64,000 bases of DNA from contig BSQZ01000002.1 of the NCBI GenBank assembly GCA_033239005.1, positions 170,001 to 234,000 of the forward strand. The letters are read 5' to 3'. Under the pieces are notes generated by a model. That model saw only the letters and a program-made list of their open reading frames with translations, was not told the origin of the DNA and did no database searches. Numbering within the stretch: position 1 is the stretch's first letter; every line of letters starts with the position of its first letter. Positions 1-12,800 of the stretch are shown one piece after another. The stretch comes from Lamellibrachia satsuma (lineage: Eukaryota > Annelida > Polychaeta > Sabellida > Siboglinidae). The translations under genes and the position numbers were made by a program.

Positions 1-97
1 CACTTGTGGCTATTGTTTTCCAAACAATTATAACTTTTGACAGGACATTCTGTGATTGTGCAAAGGAACTAGGCTACCTTTTGTGTAGTGTTGGCTT

Positions 98-155
98 CAA
101 AGGCAGTGTCACCTCCAAAGGCAGTGTCACCTCCAAAGGCAGTGTCACCTCCAAG
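98..155 (+). repeat. 18-bp tandem repeat x3
   Basis: Unit ggcagtgtcacctccaaa, three near-perfect copies. It creates a short spurious frame with repeated AVSPPK. Confidence 0.9.
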
Positions 156-571
156 AGATGTTAGATCAGTTTGTCATTGTTTAGTTGTGCATTTCAAGTT
201 TTCTCTCATGCTTAAAAGGCATCATGATGTAATTAATAAAAATGCAGACATTCCATGGAGGTACACATACTTCCACACTGGTCATGGTATTCTTGTGTAT
301 GCATAATGTGTAAAAATTAAATATAATTATAAATGGTCAGTAAAAAAATATTGCTTACTCTCTCCAACCGACCTCCCAGTATTTTTTGTCTTCCTGTTTT
401 CTCATCTCTTGTAGGTTATTTTCCAAGGTCATGTATCACTGGTATTGGTGTGTGCTGTCCGTGTCCATTTCCTTTTTTCAGTTATTTGATTACATCATGA
501 AAACGAGGTGTCTGTTTTTCTAATATTTTTTTGTGTAAATGATAATAATTTATGAAGTGATATCTTTAAAA

Positions 572-645
572 TGATATATATATATATATATACAGACACA
601 CATGCACACACAGGCATGCACACACGCACGCACGCATGCACAATA
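572..645. repeat. Compound microsatellite (TA)n-(CA)n-(CGCA)n
   Basis: About ten TA units, then CA- and CGCA/CATG-rich steps. Confidence 0.9.
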
Positions 646-675
646 TTGTCATTGGAAATATACTCTACATTTGCA

Positions 676-835
676 TTTTATTCTTCCATCCATAAGTACA
701 TGTACATTTTATTCTTCCATCCATAAGTACATGTACATTTTATTCTTCCATCCATAAGTACATGTACATTTTATTCTTCCATTCATAATTACATGTACAT
801 TTTATTCTTCCATTCATAAGTACATGTACATTTTT
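676..835. repeat. 31-bp tandem repeat x5
   Basis: The unit contains ttcttccatccataagtaca followed by tgtacatttta. Five copies, the last two slightly diverged. Confidence 0.92.
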
Positions 836-837
836 TA

Positions 838-1295
838 TTTCATGCATTATAGCTTTCAAGGAATCTGCTAATAAAATACATTTAGTATTGTTTATTATTA
901 TTAAGCAAAAATTCACACCTTTAGCAGATGGTGAAGAAATGAAAAGTCTGCCACTGACATATGTTTGTTGAACTATGTAACAACTCTACACAATGTTCTT
1001 GTTTCTATAATCCACTGACACTAGTTTGACACTTAGGCTGCCAGTGGCAGTGTCACACCTATGTTCCTATTGTTTCTTCCAGTCAGAGTAACTTGTGACA
1101 GCTCCTTTCATTGTATTAATCTGAAGCACCTATGTATTGTCTTGTATTTTCACACCTGTATGGACATAGCACATGGACATGTGTAGCTGTTGTTTCCCCA
1201 TCAGTGTAACTGTTGAAGACTGCTGCTCTTTCTATGTGATACCCAATTACCCATACAGCCCTTCTTGCCATGGGTTCTCTGAAGTCTGTGCTTCA
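838..1295 (+). repeat. Diverged duplicated segment, copy 1
   Basis: Shares ordered blocks with 1720-2195, such as attcacacct, ttgaactatgtaacaactc, gacactagtttgacac and ttgtcttgtattttcacacc. Unknown repeat; no coding potential. Confidence 0.75.
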
Positions 1296-1563
1296 AAGCT
1301 GACTTCATCTTCTCTTTATTCAACAAATGGTCATCTCTCATTATGGACACATGTATCACATGACAAATGGTATTTTTCAGAGGGTGTGCCATGTGCAGGT
1401 CCTTTTTATTTTTTCAGTTATTAGTGTCCAGGTTTTTCTCATGTCTTCCAGTGGTAGATGATGATTTATTTTGTTTTTGCAAGAGTTCCTTTATATTTAA
1501 CTTATCGATAACATTTTGTATTTAGCTATATTGGGTTGGGTTTGACTTAAAACATTTTTTATG

Positions 1564-1566
<3 letters not shown>

Positions 1567-1660
<94 letters not shown>
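1567..1660. repeat. (TA)n microsatellite, about 47 units
   Basis: An uninterrupted AT alternation of about 94 bp. It is self-complementary and cruciform-prone. Confidence 0.97.
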
Positions 1661-1662
<2 letters not shown>

Positions 1663-1719
1663 ATTACTTTAACTTTGATTTAATTTTAACACAGTTTTTT
1701 GTATGTATTTTCTATGTTT

Positions 1720-2195
1720 ATTTCATGCATTATATGTAAAGTGCATTCAACTTTCAAGGAAACTGTTAAATGTATTATTGTTTGCTATTATTAAGTAAAC
1801 ATTCACACCTGTTGAGCAGATGGCAATGTAAGTCTGCCAGTGACTTATGTCTGTTGAACTATGTAACAACTCAACAAACAACTCTACACAAAGTTCTTGT
1901 TTCTTTAATCCAGTGACACTAGTTTGACACTATGGCTGTCACACCTATTGTTTCTCCCAGCCAGAGTAACATATGACAACTCCTGCCATTTCATTGTATT
2001 AATCTGAAGCACCTGTGTATTGTCTTGTATTTTCACACCTGTATGGACCTAGGGCCATGTGTAGCTATTGTTTCCCCATCAATATAACTGTTGATGACTG
2101 CTGCTGTTTCTGTGTGATAACATGAAACACCAGTGCAGCCCTTTGTATACTGGTTACTGTGAAGTGTGCGCTTCAAAGCTGACATTGTCTTAAAA
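1720..2195 (+). repeat. Diverged duplicated segment, copy 2
   Basis: Second copy of the block at 838-1295, in direct orientation. A (TA)n tract (1567-1660) lies between the two. Confidence 0.75.
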
Positions 2196-2344
2196 AGATG
2201 TTTGATGGTCATTTGATTGTGATAAACTCCAACAACTCAAATTTTACTTACAAATTTAACTTACATGAATATTTCAATCATAGCACCTCTGCACACAAGT
2301 ATGAAATTCATCAACTTTGCCTGGTGCAGTGTTACCATCTGCTT

Positions 2345-2800
2345 GTTGTGCCTAAACACTAAGCTCCAAGCACCCATTGAAGCAGGCAGATGTTGGCGAG
2401 TCAGCACCTTATTGGCTGGGGGCTGCCCAGCTTAGGCGGGCGGTAGCTGACCAGTGAGACACGATGATCTCTCCCACCGTCAGAGACAACCCGTAGCGCC
2501 CATACTCTACGCCAATCGAGTTGGGCTTATCACTCGTAACTGCTGTCTCCCGTGTTAGTTCCACACTGTGAAGTGAGGCTGGAGTAGCCTCTCCAGGGCG
2601 CAAGCCTGGACAACAGTTACAGGATCCTGATGACTGGGTTGCCCAGTCATCAGGGCCCCGCTCTCGGCCTTACCGGTGGGATCCAAAGGAATGCGAAACA
2701 TGGCGTTTGGCACCAGCTTGGCTGCAGGAGCTGCCGGAAAAGTGACAACGTGATCACCAGACCGTCATCGGGGCTCCACTCCGGATTTGTGTAGGGTTTA
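2345..2800 (-). mobile_element. GC-rich block, probable LINE 5' region fragment
   Basis: Compositionally unlike its AT-rich flanks. Read on the minus strand it resembles the untranslated leader of RTE-like molluscan LINEs. It has a perfect 13-bp hairpin at 2626-2654. The family assignment is from memory and weak. A 64-residue minus frame (2603-2409) is probably a by-product. Confidence 0.4.
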
Positions 2801-5309
2801 TTCATCAACACAACACTTTAATTTGTGGAAGTAGTTAATGATCAAGACCCAATCGTTCAGTTTCTTACCTGTCACTTGTATGTTTGTAGTATGAAGTTAA
2901 TACTACAGTTAATATTATGAGGCCTTCTACATTAGGAGAACCATACATTAGAGGTCCCCTATAGCTAGGCTAGCGCTACTGGTGGCCATTTGGGCCATAG
3001 GCCACATGACATAAGATTTGGGTAAACAAAAGTTACCCATTTGAGCCAATTTCGCCACCAGTATTTTCATTGAAAAGCATGCAGAGTATGTGAGTGTTTG
3101 TTGTTGTCTAGTTGGGTGTAAAAAATTTGGCTAAAGCAGTTTGTATTTGGCTAAAAAATGGCTAAACAGTTTACAACATCAGAGCTAGCCCAGTATAGGA
3201 TTTGAATCTGGATTTTACGTGGCATTCTGTGTTTATTTATTTATCGCTTTTCCACAGTTTGAAGTGTGCACTTCAAAGCTGACATCTTGTGTGTGTTCTG
3301 CAGAAGATGGTCACCCGTGGTAATGTAGTTGTTTCTCTCCTCTTTGTTCCTGAAGTCCGGGATGAGGCTGGCTTCCATACTGGTCCTCAGTTTTTTTTGT
3401 CTCTTATGTCACTGATCCCGTTTCACTGCCGTCTCTACCACCCATCTCCACTCCCCTGGACCCCTGGTCCCCTCCCACTCCCCTGGACCCCTGGTCCCCT
3501 CCCACTCCCACCAAATCTCTGTTCACACAGTCCAGGTTAAGGTGCAAAACAGAGCCAGAAAGATGCTAGTAATCAAGAGAACTTCCATCTCAGTCACGGT
3601 CTTGCTCTTCTCCTTCTACCCTCCACTCTCAGTGAATATTTTTTTAACTGTTCATGCCAGCCTCCTGATTATATATAAGTAATACAAACAGAATGATCAA
3701 TTAGATCACGCTTCTAAAACTTTATTATAACAGCATTTTAAATAGGTCATTTATTGTATTGTTGTTATCAGAGAAGAAATACTCGACATATCCACCCTTC
3801 CAGCAGAGGTGCCATCATTCTGCTAGACTCTCACACACTGCAGCAACCCACTTCTCTTCGTCGACCATGACGGACAGCCGATGATGATAATGATTATTAG
3901 ACCATACTGTTTAATTATATAAATAAACTCTCTCTCTGTGTCTGATCATACATTTGTGTCTCCTCTATAATTCTTTATCTCAAGTTAGTAAATAACAAAG
4001 ATTCAGGAAATCCTTTGTATAGATACTTCATATGATATAATAATGGTTTACATTGCAGTTATTCCATAATGCTATTGATAATAAGATTGGATTGATCAAA
4101 GGAGGAACTGGTATAGACTTCTAAATCTGAGAGTTTCTCTGCCATTTTTTTATATTGTTTATCTCAAGTTAGTAAATAGGATTAAGTGTTATGATAACAC
4201 AACTGACCTGGTAATATTGTTTGCAAATGTACAAACACTGAGATTTCTACTAACTGTGAAGACATCAGATGCATGTCACTGATAGGGCCCTTTCAACATG
4301 AATTGCTCTGTAAGCAACTCATTCCTTTGTAGTGTTTGTGACTGTACCTGCACATTGTCTGCTATTGTTTGCAGGTGTCTTAGGTTAACCATTGTTTTCT
4401 CAGTTAGAATAATTGTGACAGTCTTGTGCATGACTAATGAGCTTGTGCTGTCTTTGGTACAGGGATACTTCAAAGCTAACACCATTCCTAAGAACATCTT
4501 TGATAATCGCCTTGTTGTTTTAATGGGGAGAAGTAAATGTCATATCAGATCTATGATTCCATCAATTGATCATTCCAAGGCAGCTACAGAAATATGCGAA
4601 TTTGTAATCAGAATTTACAGTTTCATTTGTTTTCTGCATATTCCACCTCCCTTTTTGTAATATGTTCACTAAGTTTGTTAATAGCATGGAAAATTTATTT
4701 AGAAAATCCACAATAAATATTTTTATGAAGTGGGGAAACCCTGTAAAATTCAGGCATACTTAAAGTTAATGTTCTACAGTCAAAGTAGACACATTGAGTG
4801 CCTATGAAACTATGCAGGCAGACTTTGTCATGTGTCTCTCGTGCAGGTTTTTTAAGGTTCAACCCAACGGGCAGTACAGTGAGTGTTACCTATAAATCTG
4901 ATACAGGACGAGCTGAATGTCATGACAGGCCTTAAATAAACTGCTCTCACATGAAGAGTCCCTTGTGTGGGAGAAACACATTTTTTGGTACATTAACCTT
5001 GTCATGAAACAAAGCTCAACCTGGGCAAGCTTATTCTGCACAAAATCTGGACCAAACTCCCCATCACTTTAACATTATCTGAAACTATATTCTGTAAAGA
5101 ATTTTTTAAAAATTGCATTTCCATCTTAAACCCTTGGCGGTCCCGCTCTGACAATGACTTTAGCACGTCCATGTTTATGATATTACGCGTAACAATTTTG
5201 GTTTGATATGCCTTTTAATTCAGGTTACTGCGTATTTAAATTAAATTAATAATTAATATTTTAATAAGTTATGATTGCATGTATGTAAAGTACATCAGAG
5301 CAATCTTAT

Positions 5310-5346
5310 CTGATTTATCGGGCGCTATATAAATTTATTAGTATTA
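5310..5346 (+). mobile_element. L2-like LINE 3' tail remnant
   Basis: gggcgctatataaatttatt followed by agtattatt is the typical end of L2/CR1-type LINEs. Confidence 0.4.
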
Positions 5347-5398
5347 TTTAGGTGCTATGGAATTTTTATCATTATTATTATCTTGATTGCGTCCACAG

Positions 5399-5488
5399 AT
5401 GCAGTACGGGCTGAGTCTGATGGTGGGCGCAGTCGACATCCAACAGAAGAGAATGTTGCTCACGCTAGGTGGCAGCACTGACACACAG
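5399..5488 (+). CDS. MDN1: MDN1 exon 1 of window
   Basis: Encodes [20 protein letters not shown] and continues to GGSTDTQ. The acceptor is ccacag and the donor cag/gtaaac; 90 bp, phase 0 at both ends. The link to midasin rests mainly on phase and position, because this linker part is poorly conserved. Confidence 0.75.
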
Positions 5489-8400
5489 GTAAACGTTACC
5501 AATGTTCCTTGTTGTTTTCGTCATTGTGTTTCTTGTTAGAGTGTAAGGTTCTGGACTGTCCACTATTGTTAGAGTGTAAGGTTCTGTCCGTTATTGTTGC
5601 ATTAGTAGCTTTGAGCCACTGTTTCACATTGGTGTGTGTACAACAAGATTACAATTACAACAAACGTGGAATAACCAGAATGCGTCCGGTTGACACTTGA
5701 AACCAATTTTTCTCTGCTCAGAAGATATGGTTCAGCCAGTATTAATAACATAATGACTTATCCACTGAAGTAGTCACTGTGTGTAGTATTATTATGTTAT
5801 TGTACCTTTGATTAAAAAAAAATTCTGAGTGATTTAGTATATTTTCAAAACTTATTTACTTTTTGTGTTGTAATATTTTCCCTATTGTTTTGGGGACTTT
5901 TAATATATATCCATGCATGCATGCATGCACGCACACACTCACACATTTCAGAATGTATAAGATAAATTTCATGTCTGGCTGTTTTGTAGGATCTCCAACT
6001 TGAAGATGTAATCACAGACATGTGTCGCTTCCCCGCCATTCTCTCAGATCGTCCGAATTCACTCGCTCTGGCTAATCGGTTGCTCGAAGACTCACATCTG
6101 CAGACACTTCGCCACCTGCTGGTGAAAATGGCACAGGACTCTGGAGACGGCGACAGAATAGATCTGACGCTGCCCGCGAAATACATGTCAAAGTACGGAT
6201 ATCATTGACAGTTGCCTGTCATATGTTGACTTGTTACTTTGTACCTAATTTATTATTTATTTAACTAGTTAATTTACATTAATATATATTTTACTATGTA
6301 ATTTAGCATTCATGTATTTTAACTATGTTTGTTCAGATATACGGAGGTATGTAAGTATACTCATTACGATCTTATTACTTTGCTGGTACTGTTCAGAAAT
6401 TGTAAATCTGATATTAAAGTCAAGTTTGTCTAAATTGTCTTTTAATACATTTTAATGCAGATACTGTAATCTTAGAAATGTTTGATATTGCTCATTTTCG
6501 GCATCACTATGAACTATGAAAAATAAAAAAAATTGTTGGGAAAATATACGGTGCTAAGTGAAACAGCTGCTAACCCCCTTCCTCCCCCCACAAAACCAAT
6601 TTTGTGTAGTGTCATACATCATTATTTTGAGATCACCCCTAGTGATATGGCATACTTACCGGCATATTCTGACCTGACCAATGTACTTCTGATATCCCAA
6701 CAGGGGGCAGTAGCGTAGTGGTTAGGACATCAGACTCTAAATCGAGTGGACCGGAGTTCGAATCCTCTTGTTACTGTTTCGAAAACTGGGCAGTTTTGTT
6801 CACTCCGCGTTGCCTCAAGTCACTCATCTGTATAAATGTTGAATGAACACCTGGCTATAGACAGTGGTGAATGTAAATGAATGAGGGTAGTCTTTGCACA
6901 GTAATTGCAGTGTGGCTGAATGCTTCTGAGAGAAGTCGAGTTGACGTTGGAATGAACAGGTCTGCCCGGGGGGGGTGAAGTGTAAAGCCCTTTGAGCAGT
7001 CTCAAGGACTGGATACTGCGCAATATAAGAACTTACCTTTACTTCTGATGTTTTGACAGGTGTTTAAAGTGTGCCCTTCTGCACGTGAAGAACCACGCGA
7101 TGACAACGCGTCACCTTGACACCGACACTGTCTACACGATGTCACGTCTGTTCCATCTGTACGTGACAGCGTGGGAGCGAGCAGAAAGGGATCGGGCTGA
7201 GAGGGAGGTGCAACGGGAGAGTTTGTATCGCTACAAGACACAGGCCCATGGAGACGGGCTATCGGAGGAAGACAGGGAGGAGCTAGAGATTAGGGAGAGC
7301 TTCCCTACATTCGAACAGGTCAGTGCAAGTCACCCTTAAGACTCCCTCCTTAATTCATTTAGCTCAATGTGAATCAGGTTTGTTAATGTTTAAATCTGTA
7401 GCGTGTGAATAGTTTAAGTAATATGCACAGTTGTTTTTTAACACAAAATGCATACTTTTGTTAAAATCATCAAAAGAATTGGCTCAGATTGTTAGATCGG
7501 GTAACTTGTGAAAGTGTGAGTAGCCTTATGTTATAGCATATAGAGCCAGACTACTTTTGCCCATTTTTGCTGAATATTGACAAGATCCGGTCAAAAATAA
7601 TTTAATACTTTGTGTGATGATTTCTCCGAGATTTGTACAAATGAGCCAGCAAGTCGTAGTTGATTCTAAATATAGGTTTGATTTTTTATGAAATGATTCT
7701 ATGAAGAAACGAGCAAAACATTGAATAGAAGAAGCACCTTTAATTCAGTCATCTTGTCTATTTTGCAGGACTTTGAAGATATCATTGTTGGCTTTACCTT
7801 GGATGACAAGCCGAAAAGGAAAAGTGCTGCTCCAGAAGCCAGCCAATCAGAGGACGGAGATGAGAATGAGGCTCCGCTTATGAAGATCTCGCAGCAGGAA
7901 ATGATTGATGTGTGCGAAGTTCACAGACAGCTATTCGCTGGTCTCACTTCCACCCTGTGGCATCAGGGGACACTGCAGACATCCGATGACATGGACTATG
8001 AGCAGCCACTTATTACTGGGTACCAGGTGGCAGCACTTATAGAAAAACAAGTCACTGGCGCACTATGTAAGTGGGATCGGTGAACCGTTCATAAGGTTGA
8101 GGCTAAAATTAAGATTAAAATATTTCAGAATCATTGATATATGTTTGTAAATAAATAGGTATGGTGTTTATCTGAAGACAGTTCACGTTTTAATCACAAA
8201 TAATTTAAATATTATTTTAAATATGTCTATAACTCATTTTTATGTTGAGGAATATTGGTGGCATTATCAGCATCATGGTTCTGATTTTGTAATTAAAGAT
8301 ACAACTTTTTCATGTGGCATTTACAACATAGCTGTAGATTGAAACGATGGCTTTAATGACACAGATTTAAAAAAAAATTATGCAATCAGCAACACAACAC

Positions 8401-9825
8401 AGATATAGAGATACGAAAAGGCCAAATGAATGACGTTTATTGTGGGGATTAAGGGTAAACCCACTTTCAAAGAAATGTAAAACAAAGAAATGTGGGCTCC
8501 ACAACCCAACGCCAGGCTGACTACGCCCCATGCGAGCCTCCTGGACGTCGGGTTCAATAGAGCCCACATTTCACCACAAAGCATTAGCAGTATTCCTAGA
8601 ACAAATAAAAGAAACAATGGCATTACTATTATCATGGAACACCCTTAAATCAAATAGCATAATGCCCTACATGCTATCACGCAGTCTATGAATACAACTA
8701 CCTGCTTAAAAATACACTAGCTCTAACTGGAATAACTACAAAGGTGGGCCCAATTCGCCACCAGTCACCGACACATGTGACCACCCCACAGATTTAAAAA
8801 AAAAATATTTGTGCACTTTTTTATTTTATTATTAGTTTATATAATATATAAAAATTTGAGCAAGTTTTCGCAGATACATATTATAAATGTCTAATTTGTT
8901 ATCATTTTCATTGTGAATTCTCTTTTCTTATGAGCATGTCAACTAAGCAGACCTCTTGTGCATGTTCCCCAGTGCCGGACCTTGATGGACGTCTGCTGGG
9001 TGGTCACCTACTGGTCAGCAGACTGCTGCAGAATGTGGCCAGCAGCGACAACGAGGCTGTCAATTTGGTGAGCCCACTTCTTGGACATGTTACGCATTTT
9101 CCTAGGTATCTGACATATGACCTTTATCATAAAGATCCCTCCTCAAGTAAATTTTGTTCAGACACACTTCACACAAAAATTTAACCTATCTGGTATCCAC
9201 TACAACATGCTAGCTCGTTTGTATAAAGTCCAAAATGTCTATTACACTTAGTATCTAGTTTCACGATATTCCTGCGTCACCTCACCTCACCTATCCTCTT
9301 CGGGCCCGGTGGCCCATAAAGCCGAAGTGCATCTCCTCCAGCTCGCTCTGTCAGCTGCTACACGTCTGGCTTTGTTCCAGATGTTCCACCCCAGTAAGTG
9401 TCTTTCATTTTCAACAGTTGATCATCACATTATCTTTGTCTTCATAGGATATGTCCTACCCACTTCTATCTTCTTAACTTGACCTAGGTGCTGATTGTCT
9501 TAAATTTTGTTTTTGCAAGAATATCTCTATTTGATACAACGTATGGCCATCGAATTTGTAGGATTCATTTTAAGCACTTAAAAAAATGTATCTAACTTTC
9601 TGTTGTCTCCTTCGTTTATTTTCCATGTTTCACTTCCATACAACAACACTGGTTTAACCTCAATTTAGATCTCAATGTGTATATATTTGAACTCCATATT
9701 TGCTTTAGTTTCATGAAGGATAACCTAGCTTTACGAATTCTTTTAACAATGTCATCACCGCCTCCTCCTTGCTTACTGACTGTTTTCGCACTGGCTGTTT
9801 ATCCTCAATGCTTAAGTTTTCTTTT

Positions 9826-9865
<40 letters not shown>

Positions 9866-12800
9866 GGTGGGTGGGTGGGTGGGTGGGTGGGTGGGTGGGT
9901 GGGTGGGTGGGTGGGTGGGTGGGTGGGTGGGTGGGTGAGTGAGTGAGTGAGTGAGTGTAGCATGATGACATGAATGCTATGTCGTCTGCAAAGTCCAGGT
10001 CCTCTAGTTTTGACATGAAGTTCCATCTTATCCCTGTCTTATTTCCTGCTGTTGTGTTTCTCATTATCCAGTCCACTACCATCAAGAACTCTGGTCTTTT
10101 GACCTTGAACCAATCAGATTCCTCGCCTTCGTCTAACACTGCACATTCACTATCTTCGTATAACATCTGTGCCATATCTTGCGTGGAATTCCATAGCTCT
10201 CCATAATTTTCCATAGACACTCTCGGTGCACCGAGTCAAACAATATACATCACCTTAGTAGTTCAGAAAGGTTTATTCAGGTAGAGTTACTGTGCATTTC
10301 AGATGAAACCGAGCCGTCCATACGACGTATACCATGATCCAAATGTACCAGAGGTGGTTCAGTGTCGCCCCCTGTTGGAGCGGTTCATCACCAGAGTTGA
10401 CAACCTCTTACAGGAGTGGCCCGATCATCCGACACTGAAGCAGGTAAATGGTGCTGTTATTTCCCGCAATGACAACTGCCCCATGTGACTGTGTGGACTG
10501 GATTCACATGTTTTTGTTGATACATAACCGCAATGTTTTCTTTCCTAGGTACAATCTTAAATAATTGGTTTCATGCAGAGGAGACAGGCTGTGCAGAAAT
10601 TTCGATGTATTTTCCCTAAGATGTAACTTTTTTCGATCACGGTTCAAGCAGGTGCTGACTTCGAACACATGCAGGCACTTTTGCATTTAGGTGGCTGAAG
10701 CGCCCCCCTGGCGAATGCAAAATTGTCAAAGTTGCACACGGGTCTATGTAATTCAACGTTTCATTTAGCTAAGGGGAGGAAGTCTGAACTTCAATGAGCC
10801 CCGTGTCGTACGTCAGAGGTTTTAGATCCTCCCTTACCAGTGGTCAGTCTGAAGATATCCAAATGAAAAAACTGGCCAGACCAATTTGTTCTGTTCAGAA
10901 GTGTTTTTTGTTGAGAAGATGCCAGTTGCCTGCATATATCTCTCATGTTGTTGCAGCTGATCGTCGTGACGACCAGGGTTCTCAGTTTCGCCGTCACCAG
11001 CCCCGTCATGAAGTTCGTCACCGGGCTGGAAGTGCTGCTACAGAAGGCTCAGGTCGGCACGGTTACCTCGCAGCTTAAGGCTGCTTAATGTCTGATTATA
11101 CCCAGTCTTGTTAGATGACGCAAAGATGCCTAGTTCCGTGTGCTGGGAAGGAGATCTTTTTTCTGCCAATTTTTTATCATTTCCTGCTTTTTCTTTTTCA
11201 AATAATATCCTTCTTTTTGAAAAAAATTACCCATTTTTTATTCAAACAAGTAGCTACAGAATAAAAAAAATTTCCGATGAGACTTTAATTTTTCGAAATG
11301 TTTCACATTGTGGCGGGGAGATACCCCATGCGGTGGGAGAATCTCTTTGCTCCTAATTATTTAACTTGGCTCCTTTGAATTCGACCCCAAGCCAGTTGCA
11401 TTGACATTTTTTTTTTAATATGATCCTCTAAAATTGCATTTGCATAAATTTACATTTGAATAAATTAAAACATTTGCATTGAGATGCGTTGACATGTATT
11501 TGTTATCAAGCCTGCTGTGCGATATTAATATGGTTGACTCTCGCTATTAGGAACATGTGTTGAACTTGGTCAGAGTGTTCCACATATCTGATGTTCCTTA
11601 TATCTATATGTGTACATAAAACACTGCAGGTCATAATGTGAATTTCAAAGTGGTTCCTTTTAAGAGATTGTTCCTGGCACCAGGAGTCATTATAATGATA
11701 GGACACTGTAATGTGAACGATAAACTAATGTAATAATCCCACAAGTTAGTAATGAATTTAACCAGAAGACGAGACGATTTTAAACTGTGCTGCTGGTTGG
11801 TGAGCTGTGATTGGACTGTTGACAGGAGTGGGAGAGTAACGCTGCGAAACACGTGTCGCTACGGGAACACCTGGACGCGGTCACTCAGATGGTCATTCAG
11901 TGGAGGAAACTGGAACTCAGGTCAGTAAGTCATGTGTTTCTGCATGACCCACTAGATGGCGTAACTGTTTTGACTCGCTCTGAATCTGCAGATGTGTCAC
12001 TGGAGATTGTTTGACGCAATTACTTGAAATGTTTCTCTATGTACTATAAAAATTCTACTGAAGTATCAACTTTATGATCAAAGGATGGTTTTGATTCATA
12101 TTTTGAACCACTTTTTTTTATTGGGTGCATTTTAGCGAGGCTCCGTTACTTGATGCATCAGTGAATATCAACCCAAAGTATTGGCAGTTAATTTTCACCT
12201 ACTCCGATAACGTGTTTTTATAAACATTGTTTTGTGTTAGGGCGGTAAAGTGTAATAGCGAAATATTTAGTAAATGTAACCTAATTAGCCGTAGTCTGTT
12301 GCTGGCAGAAAAAATTCTCTAGAACCAAAATTCAGAAATGTCTTGGTATGCTGAGGTCTTAGCGACATCTAATTGGGTCTAATCTAGACTGTGTTTTGAA
12401 TGTATTTGCACATATTTCATGTTTCTGGATTTCTTGGTTAGTGCACTTTGTTAGAGGGAAAGGTAAAAGTGTCAATCATTGAAAGACAACATCTGGCACA
12501 TGTTTCAAATACTGTTCACCCATGAGTGTTTTGCATTTGATTGCGTTGTCTGTAACTCTATGTTCTGTATCATGAGATGTTTATTATGCTTCTATTTCCA
12601 GGTACTGGAACAACTGTCTGGATATGGTGGCATGGCAGGCACACCAGAGGGCAGCACGGTGGTGGTTCCATATCTACCAGCTAGTGCAGAGTTATCTGCA
12701 GCCACCCCCGAACGTGTCTGAGAAGGTGTGTGTCTTATAAGAATGGATTCCAAACTGTCGTAGTTCACATAAATGTAGTTCAAATTGATCATAAGTATCA

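Larger units (their letters stand above)
1..5398 (+). other. Long MDN1 intron without a supported exon
   Basis: The next exon starts at 5399. I looked for midasin-like coding in all frames and found none. The stretch holds short tandem repeats, two (TA)n tracts, a diverged duplicated segment (838-1295 and 1720-2195), and a GC-rich block at about 2345-2800. Confidence 0.6.

Noticed and set aside
2409..2603. A 64-codon minus frame in the GC-rich block
   Set aside because: Probably part of a LINE leader; no supporting homology that I can verify from sequence alone.
3289..3540. An MDN1 exon upstream of 5399
   Set aside because: The frame is open by chance, with a Pro-rich low-complexity end (27-bp duplication), no midasin similarity and no matching phase.
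4298..4660. A 120-codon + strand frame
   Set aside because: Cys-rich AT-rich translation without splice context or family resemblance.
6703..6775. A tRNA gene
   Set aside because: A and B boxes are present, but the sequence continues into a repeated body and tail shared by other copies; it is a SINE head, without a clean cloverleaf.
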